Below, in pieces: positions 7,632 to 14,377 of a DNA stretch of 16,627 nt. The stretch is taken from contig DASWUZ010000277.1 in assembly GCA_036401395.1 (NCBI GenBank), positions 1 to 16,627 of the forward strand, read 5' to 3'. This DNA is from DASWUZ01 sp036401395 (GTDB lineage Bacteria > Acidobacteriota > Terriglobia > Terriglobales > Acidobacteriaceae). The first letter of the stretch is position 1. The number at the start of each line of letters is the position of its first letter. The translations under genes and the position numbers were made by a program. The notes under the pieces were generated by a model. That model searched no databases. It was not told where the DNA came from and saw nothing but the letters and a program-made list of their open reading frames with translations.

Positions 7632-10280
7632 TCAAGAAGCAACTGGCGCTTCCCATGCCCGCACCTTCGCCCGGGAGGCCGCCTCAAACCTGAGGCGGCC
7701 CTGAAGCGGATCGGCGTCTATAAGCACCTGGTCCCCATGCAACACATCGCCGTCGAGGATTTTGATCGCGAGCGGATCGGCAATCAGCCGCTGGATCGCG
7801 CGCTTCAGCGGACGCGCACCATAAGCGCGATCATACCCAGTCAGCATCAGCTGCTTGCGAGCTCCCGCAGTCAACTCCAGGGTGATCTTGCGATCCGCCA
7901 GCAGCTTCTTCAAGTCTTCTAGGCGCAAGTCGACGATGTGGGCGAGCTGCTCCTCGCCAAGAGGCTTGAAGATCACAATGTCGTCAACCCGATTCAAAAA
8001 TTCCGGCCTGAAGTGCTGCCGAAGCACCTCCATCACCTGCTCCTGCGCGGCCTTGATGCCCGCTTCCGTGTCCAGAGCCTCACCTTGCAGCATTTGCGAG
8101 CCTAGATTGGACGTCATGATCAGCACTGTGTTCTTGAAGTCCACGGTGCGGCCCTTCGCGTCCGTCAACCGCCCATCGTCGAGCACCTGCAGCAGCACGT
8201 GAAACACATCCGGATGCGCCTTTTCAATCTCATCGAACAGCACCACCGAGTAGGGCCGACGCCGAACCGCCTCTGTCAGCTGTCCACCCTCGTCATAGCC
8301 AACATACCCGGGAGGCGCGCCAATCAAGCGCGCCACCGCATGCTTCTCCATGTATTCCGACATATCGATGCGCACCATTGACTGCTCATCGTCGAATAGG
8401 TATTCGGCCAGCGCACGCGCCGTTTCCGTCTTTCCAACACCCGTCGACCCAAGGAAAATGAACGACCCGATCGGCCGCTTAGGATCGCTCAAACCCGCGC
8501 GCGAGCGCCGGATCGCGTTCGCCACCGTGGTCAGCGCCTCATCTTGCCCGATCACCCGCTCCCGCAGACGCTTCTCCATTGCGATCAGCTTGTTGACCTC
8601 GCCCTCAAGCATCTTCGTGATAGGAATCCCGGTCCACTTGCTTACAATCGACGCGATGTCTTCTTCGTCCACTTCTTCTTTCAACATGCGAACGCCCGCA
8701 GATGCACCATCCTGCTGCGCGTTCAAGACCTTGATCTCAGCCTCCAGCTTCGGCAGCTCTCCATATTGAATCTGGGCCGCACGCTCCAGCTTGCCGAGGC
8801 GCGTCTGCTCCTCTGCCTCAAATCGAAGCGCCTCAACCCTCTTTTTCAATTCGCTCAAATGGGCAATAGCCGAACGCTCCCGCTGCCAGTTAGCACGTAG
8901 CGCGATGAGTTTTTCGTGCAAGCCAGCTAGTTCGCGTTCGACGGCCTCACGGCGCTCCCGCGAATTGGGGTCGGTCTCACGCTTCAATGCTGCCCGCTCA
9001 ATCTCCAGCGAAGTAGACTCTCGCTCCAGCTGATCGATCTCCGTCGGCACCGACCCGATTTGAATCGCTAGCGAAGCCGCCGCCTCATCCACCAGGTCGA
9101 TCGCCTTATCCGGTAAAAACCGGTCCGAAATATAACGATGCGACAAAGTCGCCGCCGCCACGATCGCGGAGTCCTTGATACGCACGTTATGGTGCGCTTC
9201 GTACCTGTCTTTGAGCCCGCGCAAAATCGCGACCGTGTCCTCGACATTAGGCTCACCGACAAACACGATCTGAAAACGCCGTTCGAGCGCTGCATCCTTT
9301 TCGATGTACTTGCGATATTCGTTCAGCGTAGTTGCGCCAATCGCCCGCAATTCGCCCCGCGCGAGCGCCGGCTTCAACATATTCGAAGCGTCAATCGCGC
9401 CCTCGGCCGCGCCCGCTCCGACCAGCGTATGCAGTTCATCGATAAACAGGATCACCTGCCCGTTCGATTCCTCAACGTCCTTGAGCACAGCCTTTAGGCG
9501 ATCTTCAAACTCCCCGCGATACTTCGCACCAGCCAGCATCGACCCCAGGTCGAGCGAGATCACTCGCTTGTCCCGAAGTATCTCCGGCACGTCCCCAGAA
9601 ACAATCCGCCGCGCCAGCCCTTCTACGATGGCCGTCTTGCCTACGCCCGGCTCGCCAATGAGAGCCGGATTGTTCTTCGTCCGCCGCGCCAGCACCTGAA
9701 TCACGCGCCGTATCTCCTCGTCGCGGCCAATCACCGGATCAAGCTTCCCGCGCCGCGCCAGTTCTGTCAGATCTTTCGCATACCGCTCGAGCGCTTGATA
9801 TTTCGCCTCAGGATTCTGGTCGGTCACCCGTTGCGATCCCCTCACCGCCGTCAACGCCTGTAGTATCGCTTCGTGCGACGCCCCGGCTGCCGTCAGCGCA
9901 AGCTGCGCCGGGTCGTTCTTCTGCTTCGTGAGCGCCAGCAACAGGTGCTCCGTCGAAACATACTCATCCTTGAAGTTCTGCGCTTCCTTGAAGGCCTGAT
10001 CTACGACCTTTTGCAGGGCGCTCGAGAGACCCGGCTGCTCCGAAGCTCCCGACACCTTTGGCAGCGCGCTAATCGCGCCGTTCACCCTTGAAAGAAGCTG
10101 CTCGGGAGCCGCGCCGACCTTCTGTAGTACCGGCGTTATGACGCCTTCCATGTCCTCGAGCAGCGCCGCGAGCAGATGCAACGGCTGCACCTCTGCATTG
10201 CCATTCTCGCTCGCCAGAGTCCCGGCCGCCTGCATAGCTTCCTGTGACTTGACCGTAAACTTGTCCCAACGAATTGCCAT
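7632..10280 (-). CDS. clpB: ATP-dependent protein disaggregase ClpB
   Basis: ClpB is a hexameric AAA+ machine that, with DnaK, extracts and refolds aggregated proteins after heat stress. The 882-residue protein has the full architecture. The N-domain (about 1-150) starts MAIRWDKFTVKSQEA. AAA-1 has Walker A GEPGVGKT (209-216), Walker B ILFIDE (277-282) and pore loop KYRGEFE (253-259). The coiled-coil M-domain (about 410-525) rules out ClpA and ClpC. AAA-2 has KWTGIP (548-553), Walker A GSTGVGKT (611-618), Walker B VVLFDE (679-684) and pore loop GYVGYDEGG (658-666). No ClpP-binding tripeptide loop was noticed. An upstream in-frame GTG would add four residues (MDRI), but MAIRW is the family-like start; neither has a strong ribosome binding site. 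It lies 161 bases downstream of hsp20, with a probable terminator hairpin between them. Confidence 0.97.
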   Translation of the reverse strand: MAIRWDKFTVKSQEAMQAAGTLASENGNAEVQPLHLLAALLEDMEGVITPVLQKVGAAPEQLLSRVNGAISALPKVSGASEQPGLSSALQKVVDQAFKEAQNFKDEYVSTEHLLLALTKQKNDPAQLALTAAGASHEAILQALTAVRGSQRVTDQNPEAKYQALERYAKDLTELARRGKLDPVIGRDEEIRRVIQVLARRTKNNPALIGEPGVGKTAIVEGLARRIVSGDVPEILRDKRVISLDLGSMLAGAKYRGEFEDRLKAVLKDVEESNGQVILFIDELHTLVGAGAAEGAIDASNMLKPALARGELRAIGATTLNEYRKYIEKDAALERRFQIVFVGEPNVEDTVAILRGLKDRYEAHHNVRIKDSAIVAAATLSHRYISDRFLPDKAIDLVDEAAASLAIQIGSVPTEIDQLERESTSLEIERAALKRETDPNSRERREAVERELAGLHEKLIALRANWQRERSAIAHLSELKKRVEALRFEAEEQTRLGKLERAAQIQYGELPKLEAEIKVLNAQQDGASAGVRMLKEEVDEEDIASIVSKWTGIPITKMLEGEVNKLIAMEKRLRERVIGQDEALTTVANAIRRSRAGLSDPKRPIGSFIFLGSTGVGKTETARALAEYLFDDEQSMVRIDMSEYMEKHAVARLIGAPPGYVGYDEGGQLTEAVRRRPYSVVLFDEIEKAHPDVFHVLLQVLDDGRLTDAKGRTVDFKNTVLIMTSNLGSQMLQGEALDTEAGIKAAQEQVMEVLRQHFRPEFLNRVDDIVIFKPLGEEQLAHIVDLRLEDLKKLLADRKITLELTAGARKQLMLTGYDRAYGARPLKRAIQRLIADPLAIKILDGDVLHGDQVLIDADPLQGRLRFEAASRAKVRAWEAPVAS
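7677..7700 (-). repeat. Perfect 10-bp stem-loop inside the 3' end of clpB
   Basis: GGCCGCCTCA and TGAGGCGGCC flank a 4-base loop, inside the codons for residues GRLRFEAA near the ClpB C-terminus. It lies about 45 bases before the stop and has no T-run. It may stabilise the mRNA 3' end or be a by-product of codon choice. Confidence 0.55.
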
Positions 10281-10320
10281 AATTCGATCCACTCTGAGCT
10301 AAAATTTTATGAATTTTCCA

Positions 10321-10359
10321 CTCAAATAAAGACGGGAGTACGCCCGAAGACGCCTCCCG
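10321..10359 (-). terminator. Terminator-like hairpin with UUCG tetraloop between hsp20 and clpB
   Basis: On the minus strand CGGGAG GCGTC TTCG GGCGT A CTCCCG forms an 11-bp stem with two wobble pairs, one bulged A and a C(UUCG)G tetraloop. It is followed by TCTTTATTT. This is a good intrinsic terminator for hsp20. It ends about 40 bases before the clpB start, so it should limit clpB transcription from the hsp20 promoter. The opposite strand lacks a T-run after the stem. Confidence 0.75.
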
Positions 10360-10441
10360 CCAGGTACCCCTCAACAATTACGAACCTCTAACGTCATCCA
10401 ACTCGAAGACTCAGTGTTCGGAAACGCTTAGGAAACTTTCT

Positions 10442-10990
10442 TCAAGCAGCTTTGACGTCCTGTTTCCCGCCGTCCCGGGTGCCCTCTACCTGCTTCTGCT
10501 GGTTACTCTGGCCGATCTGGTTTCCGCTTCCGTTGGCGCCAACGTTCACGCCAACCTTGATCTGCTTAGGCTTGGCCTCGGCACGGCGCGGCAACTCGAT
10601 CCGTAGTACGCCGGCATCGTAACGCGCCTGCACGTTCTCGCCATCCACCGTTCCAGGCAGGCTGAAAGCGCGATAAAAGCTGCCATACCGGCGCTCGATC
10701 CGGTGAAAGTTCTCTTCCTTCTCTTCCTTCTCGAACTTGCGCTCGCCACGCACAGTCAGGGTGTTGTTTTCCATTCGGATGTCGAGGTCCTGCTCCTGAA
10801 TGCCGGGGACTTCAAGCTTCAACACCACCTTATGCTCATCCTCGTAGACATCGACCGGAGGCACAAAGCTTGCGGTCGAGACCAAGTCACTCTCGCCGCC
10901 CTGATTGCGCGAAAAGTCCTGGAACAAAGAATTCATGCGGTTCTGCAAAGATGCCACTTCGCGAAAAGGATCCCAACGATTGATCGACAT
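10442..10990 (-). CDS. Small heat shock protein, Hsp20/alpha-crystallin family
   Basis: This ATP-independent chaperone binds unfolding proteins and keeps them available for DnaK/ClpB. The 182-residue protein starts MSINRWDPFREVASLQNRM, typical of bacterial Hsp20. The alpha-crystallin domain covers about 43-136: VPPVDVYEDEHKVVLKLEVPG, then NTLTVRGERK, then the closing GVLRIELP at 127-134. The I-K-V motif at 144-146 is the usual C-terminal anchor for oligomers. The tail from 150 on is rich in Gly, Asn and Gln and longer than in many homologues. The frame continues upstream, but the start is placed at ATG 10990 because GGAG (plus-strand CTCC 10997-11000) lies 6 bases before it. It is followed by a terminator-like hairpin and then clpB. 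Its own promoter is expected in 11000-11113. Confidence 0.95.
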   Translation of the reverse strand: MSINRWDPFREVASLQNRMNSLFQDFSRNQGGESDLVSTASFVPPVDVYEDEHKVVLKLEVPGIQEQDLDIRMENNTLTVRGERKFEKEEKEENFHRIERRYGSFYRAFSLPGTVDGENVQARYDAGVLRIELPRRAEAKPKQIKVGVNVGANGSGNQIGQSNQQKQVEGTRDGGKQDVKAA

Positions 10991-11018
10991 AGCTTTCTCC
11001 ATAAAGATCAAATATTAG

Positions 11019-11033
11019 GGAGCTTCACGCTCC
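11019..11033 (-). promoter_or_regulatory. Short hairpin in the hsp20 leader
   Basis: On the minus strand GGAGC and GCTCC flank GTGAA, about 30 bases upstream of the hsp20 ATG. The 3' arm could alternatively pair with the GGAG ribosome binding site at 10997-11000. It does not match the CIRCE (TTAGCACTC-N9-GAGTGCTAA) or HAIR consensus. A regulatory role is inference. Confidence 0.3.
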
Positions 11034-11127
11034 AAATAATCTGATGAGTATCGTAGCATAATAGATGCATAAAATGTGAGCGACTCGTAATCATATTCTC
11101 CATCTATATTGTATTGTTCCACGTACA

Positions 11128-11160
11128 AAGAAAAACCCCACTGGGAGTGGGGGGCCTTTC
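11128..11160 (-). terminator. Intrinsic terminator of the zinc-ribbon gene
   Basis: Read on the minus strand, CCCCACT CCC AGTGGGG is a perfect 7-bp GC-rich stem followed by TTTTTCTTTG. It starts about 25 bases after the stop of the zinc-ribbon gene and insulates the hsp20 promoter. The plus strand has a poorer T-run (CCTTTCTTCT), so any bidirectional activity would be weaker. Confidence 0.88.
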
Positions 11161-11178
11161 TTCTATCAGTTATTTAGC

Positions 11179-11460
11179 TCACGAAGCCAGACGCTCTGCC
11201 ACCAGGCTACTAAGCGGGCCGACAGGCCGCGACCTGACCGGAGGTCTGGAGAGTAACTCCACGCCCTCCTCCATAGAATGCTTCAGCATGAACGTCTGGG
11301 CACACTCACCACAAAGCCAGTAGTGTTCCATTCTGCGTCCACGAGCACCGTCAATCCGCTTAAGTGCTGCTTTCTCCGGCACATCAAAGACGAAAATCCG
11401 GCCCTCCCGCAGATACTGCAACGGCTTGGAACACTTAGGATTGGCGCAAACATCGACCAT
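11179..11460 (-). CDS. Small Cys4 zinc-ribbon protein, function unknown
   Basis: The 93-residue cytoplasmic protein starts MVDVCANPKC. C5 and C10 (spacing CX4C) and C50 and C53 (LCGEC) form a likely four-cysteine zinc site. Between them lies a strand-rich segment (YLREGRIFVFDV) and a basic loop (GARGRRMEHYWLC). The C-terminal 25 residues are Pro/Arg/Ser-rich and probably disordered. No enzyme motif was seen; a regulatory, nucleic-acid-binding or scaffold role is possible but unproven. I have the impression that similar short proteins recur in acidobacteria, but cannot check. The frame extends upstream by 34 codons, yet ATG 11460 has GGAG 5 bases before it and the upstream residues look non-coding. 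It forms its own unit, with a strong terminator downstream and the divergent proline dehydrogenase upstream. Confidence 0.8.
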   Translation of the reverse strand: MVDVCANPKCSKPLQYLREGRIFVFDVPEKAALKRIDGARGRRMEHYWLCGECAQTFMLKHSMEEGVELLSRPPVRSRPVGPLSSLVAERLAS

Positions 11461-11716
11461 AAACACTCCATCAGATAGAGATTCCCGGTTGGCTTTCTGT
11501 ACCCACACGGAACCAGACAACCCAAAAAAACACCGAAACTCTGCTAGTAACGTAAGATGCAATATTTCTGAAGGGAGTTACAAGGTCCTGCTAATTCTCT
11601 CAGTAGAGGGCTCCGGGTGATGTGCTGTTCTGCTCAGTCTCAGGCTGTGCGAGAATCACCCATGCCCCAGCATTCTTCCCAGCGGGAGATAATCCGGTCG
11701 GCATACGCTCTGAGCT

Positions 11717-12655
11717 ATGGCCATACTGCGCTCCGCCTTCATCAGCCTTTCTAAAAACGCCGCCTTGCGCCGCTTCTCCGAGCGCTCAGCCTTAGGCGGC
11801 AAGCTCTCCTCGCGGTTCGTTGCAGGCATGGAGATTGACGACGTACTTCGCGTAGCTGAGATTCTGAACGTACATGGCATCTCTGCTACCCTGGATAGTC
11901 TCGGCGAGAGCGTTGCCACGCCCGCCGAAGCGCGAAAATCAGCCGATATCTATCATCAGCTGCTCGACGCCATCAAGCAGCGCGGACTCAACGCCAATGT
12001 TAGCGTGAAGCTCTCGCAGATGGGACTCGAGGTTGATCCTGCCCTTGCCTTTGAGATCGCCAGTGAGCTGGTGGAGCACGCCGTCGCGACGGACAACTTC
12101 GTGCGCATCGATATGGAAGGCACCGACTACACCAGCGTCACCCTCGACATCGTGCGCCGCCTGCACGCCGCAATGGCGCCGGCCGGAGGCGCCGCGGGGC
12201 ACGTCGGGGTAGTCATCCAGGCATATCTCTACCGTAGCCAGGCAGATATTGAGGCGCTCCTCAGGGATCGCATACGAATTCGCCTGTGTAAAGGGGCCTA
12301 CCAGGAACCTCCAAACCTCGCCTTCCCAGCCAAGGCCGACGTAGACGCCAACTTCATCAAACTGATGGAAATCTTGCTGTCCAGCGGCATTTATCACGGA
12401 ATCGCGACCCACGATGAAGCGATGATCGACGCGACCCGCAGCTTCGTGGCAAGACGGGGAATCGATCCGAAGACCTTCGAGTTTCAGATGCTCTACGGTG
12501 TGCGCCGCGACCTGCAGAGCTCTTTGGTCGCCGATGGTTTCGGCATGCGCGTTTATATTCCGTTTGGGCCGGAGTGGTATCCCTACTTCATGCGCAGGCT
12601 TGCCGAACGTCCCGCAAACGTGCTCTTCCTCGCCCGGAATTTCTTCCGTAGTTGA
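11717..12655 (+). CDS. Proline dehydrogenase (monofunctional)
   Basis: This FAD enzyme oxidises L-proline to pyrroline-5-carboxylate, the first step of proline use as carbon and nitrogen source, and passes electrons to the quinone pool. The 312-residue protein is the size of stand-alone bacterial PRODH, not the fused PutA. It has a beta/alpha barrel with NVSVKLSQMGLE (K98), FVRIDMEG (D132), VVIQAYLYRS (Q168), RIRLCKGAYQEP (K192 and GAY), GIATHDE (229-234), EFQMLYGVR (255-263) and YIPFGPEWYPYFMRRLAERPAN. In the last of these the paired Arg 293-294 corresponds to the arginines that hold the proline carboxylate. The start ATG has no strong ribosome binding site. The 256-base gap to the divergent zinc-ribbon gene shows only a 7-bp inverted repeat (GGGTGAT at 11615, ATCACCC at 11655), which is unassigned. 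The P5C dehydrogenase partner is not in the window. Confidence 0.94.
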   Translation: MAILRSAFISLSKNAALRRFSERSALGGKLSSRFVAGMEIDDVLRVAEILNVHGISATLDSLGESVATPAEARKSADIYHQLLDAIKQRGLNANVSVKLSQMGLEVDPALAFEIASELVEHAVATDNFVRIDMEGTDYTSVTLDIVRRLHAAMAPAGGAAGHVGVVIQAYLYRSQADIEALLRDRIRIRLCKGAYQEPPNLAFPAKADVDANFIKLMEILLSSGIYHGIATHDEAMIDATRSFVARRGIDPKTFEFQMLYGVRRDLQSSLVADGFGMRVYIPFGPEWYPYFMRRLAERPANVLFLARNFFRS

Positions 12656-12676
12656 GGCGAGTTCCGTCATAGATGA

Positions 12677-13615
12677 CTAGGGGTACTGGGGCGGAGGTGC
12701 CGGCTGATAGGGCTCAACCGAGAGCAGGTTGCCAAGCACGGACCTCTCCTGAGGACTGAACTGGCCGGCAAACCTGGGACTATTCAGCTCAGAATTGCGA
12801 AGGCCCGGGGGAACATTCCGCAGATCCTGAAAAGCCCGCCGCACGGCCCTTTGCCGGTCGGTCGGCATATAACGAAGCTGGCTCGCTGCGTCCCGCACCT
12901 GGTCTCTCTGCTGAGGTGAGAGGCGCTCCATGTTTTCCACCCGCGCGAGGGTCCTCTCGCGTTCGCCGGGACGCATATTGTCAAGATCGCGCAGTCGTTG
13001 CACGAGCCGCTGCTGCTGGTCAGGAGCTAGACGGTTGAATCCCGGCTCACTCTGTAGTGCTCGCTCCTTCTCCTGCGTTGAAAGCCCTTGATGCCGATCA
13101 AGCCAGTCGCCTAAATGCTGCGCCCCGGGCCGATTGCTGCCATTCTGCTGAATGTTGGGCTGGCCGTAATTCGGGCTGGGGTATCCCGGAACATTTTGCG
13201 GCGAAGCGTAATTCGGTGAGCGATAACTGGGCTGTGGGTAGTTGGGGGAGCCCGAAGCGGGTGGCCGGTAGCCCGGCGGGACGTAATTCGGAGAACCGTA
13301 CACAGGCGCCCCGTACGGCGACCGTGCTTCATCGCGGCGGAGATTCTGAGGGCCGTAAGTGGGCATATTCGGCCGGGACTGCGGACGGGGGGCGTGCTGA
13401 GGCGCGGAACGCGCTTGGGGCTGGCGACTCTCCCGTGTGGGCTGTTGAGACTGGCGGGGTCCATCGCTGCGGTGGTCGTCCCGCGGCTGGGCTAATACTG
13501 TGGAGGCAAAAACAGCAGCGCCGACGAGAATGAGCAGCAGCATACGCGGGCGCGCGAGGCAAGTATGGCCGCGGACGGGCGTCGCTGCAACGGTCTCATA
13601 TTCCGGGGACTGCAT
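12677..13615 (-). CDS. Exported Pro/Tyr-rich protein with DUF3106-like helical repeats
   Basis: The 312-residue protein has a 24-residue N-region, a hydrophobic export segment (MLLLILVGAAVFASTVLA, 25-42) and a likely cleavage site after VLA. Residues 43-165 are disordered, rich in Pro, Gln, Ser and Tyr, with four SPNY units (108, 123, 133, 147). Residues 178-303 consist of seven consecutive 18-residue units, most starting (L/M/F)xP and ending in a hydrophobic-x-polar triplet, for example LSPQQRDQVRDAASQLRY. This resembles the DUF3106 family; assignment is from memory. The function is unknown. The start was placed at ATG 13615 because GGAG lies 8 bases upstream. It follows the anti-sigma factor gene after 123 bases on the same strand, so it may be part of the sigma operon and act on the periplasmic side (inference). 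It is convergent with the proline dehydrogenase gene. Confidence 0.78.
   Translation of the reverse strand: MQSPEYETVAATPVRGHTCLARPRMLLLILVGAAVFASTVLAQPRDDHRSDGPRQSQQPTRESRQPQARSAPQHAPRPQSRPNMPTYGPQNLRRDEARSPYGAPVYGSPNYVPPGYRPPASGSPNYPQPSYRSPNYASPQNVPGYPSPNYGQPNIQQNGSNRPGAQHLGDWLDRHQGLSTQEKERALQSEPGFNRLAPDQQQRLVQRLRDLDNMRPGERERTLARVENMERLSPQQRDQVRDAASQLRYMPTDRQRAVRRAFQDLRNVPPGLRNSELNSPRFAGQFSPQERSVLGNLLSVEPYQPAPPPQYP
12707..13084 (-). repeat. Seven tandem 18-residue (54-base) repeat units
   Basis: Within the DUF3106-like protein, units begin at residues 178, 196, 214, 232, 250, 268 and 286. They start LST, LAP, MRP, LSP, MPT, VPP and FSP, with an exact 18-residue period. The sixth unit is the most degenerate. 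The period is conserved in the protein; the bases are diverged. Confidence 0.7.
13166..13294 (-). repeat. SPNY low-complexity repeat region
   Basis: Four SPNY tetrapeptides spaced 15, 10 and 14 residues apart, set among Pro, Gly and Tyr, form a probably extended and disordered linker in the exported protein. At DNA level, ATTCGG-containing segments recur on the plus strand. Confidence 0.6.
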
Positions 13616-13738
13616 GACTTCATCTCCTAGGTACCGAAATCTAACGAAGGCAGCCAACACCAAGTCAGGGTGTGCCCTTTCTCGTCCGCCTCAACAAACC
13701 AGTGAACCAGCAAGGGCGTCGGCCGGCGACACTCTACC

Positions 13739-14335
13739 TTAAAGCGTGCTCGGGTCGTCCGCGTCGTTATCATTCTGGTCGTGCTGGTCGAGCGAATCAA
13801 GCTGCTGGAAGACCTGCGCATTGCCGTCAAGGTTCTGTAGGTCGTGGACCGTCGCAGACTCAGCAGGGATCGCCTTCTGATGCATGCTGAGGACCGAGAA
13901 AGTACCCCCACCCGCCACCAGCATGATCGCCAGCACCCCCGCGGCTATCGGGCGCAACTGCATATTCGAACCAAACAGCATCCTCGCCTTGACGCGCTCA
14001 AACCATCCAGCAGGAGCCGCCGCCTGCTCGGAACGCAGACGCGCCAGCAACTTGGTAGCAAAGTAAGGTGTAGGATCGGGAGCACTCCACTCATCCAGCA
14101 AAGCCATCGTCGAATGCAACTCAGCCAGCTCCTTCACGCAGATCGGGCAGCTCTCCACATGAGCCCGCGCCGCGCTCAGTGAAGCGTCGGAAGTTCCGCC
14201 TCCTAAGTTACTCGAAGCACCCTCCGGCGTCAGCAGTAGCTCCGCCAGATATTCTTCACTCTTTTCGCAGCTCTTCACTCCGCCGATACCCATCTCGCCG
14301 GCTCCCCTGATGTCGTTCTCAATCATCTTACTCAT
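13739..14335 (-). CDS. Membrane anti-sigma factor with HxxxCxxC zinc-finger domain
   Basis: The 198-residue protein is the likely inhibitor of the sigma factor encoded just upstream. Near the N-terminus H59, C63 and C66 (HVESCPIC) form the HX3CX2C core of the anti-sigma zinc domain (ZAS/zf-HC2). One transmembrane helix is at about 129-150 (PIAAGVLAIMLVAGGGTFSV). The C-terminal outer part of about 48 residues is short and Asp/Gln-rich. The expected role is to hold the sigma factor at the inner membrane until an envelope or redox signal releases it; the signal cannot be read from the sequence. ATG 14335 is chosen because GGAG lies 6-7 bases upstream; a longer TTG form would add seven residues. 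The gap to the sigma gene is 42 bases, indicating one operon. Confidence 0.88.
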   Translation of the reverse strand: MSKMIENDIRGAGEMGIGGVKSCEKSEEYLAELLLTPEGASSNLGGGTSDASLSAARAHVESCPICVKELAELHSTMALLDEWSAPDPTPYFATKLLARLRSEQAAAPAGWFERVKARMLFGSNMQLRPIAAGVLAIMLVAGGGTFSVLSMHQKAIPAESATVHDLQNLDGNAQVFQQLDSLDQHDQNDNDADDPSTL

Positions 14336-14377
14336 GGGCTTCTCCAATCTCGTCAATACTGAATGTCTTCGACAAAC

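Noticed and set aside
10991..11113. CIRCE, HAIR or sigma-32 style promoter element upstream of hsp20
   Set aside because: None of the consensus sequences is present; only generic AT-rich -10-like hexamers were seen.
11615..11661. GGGTGAT...ATCACCC 7-bp inverted repeat between the zinc-ribbon and proline dehydrogenase genes
   Set aside because: The spacer is 33 bases and the arms do not extend, so this is within chance expectation; mentioned in the gene entry only.
11939..12670. 243-codon minus-strand frame covering the proline dehydrogenase gene
   Set aside because: It is antisense to a clear PRODH barrel; the high-GC third positions create long antisense frames.
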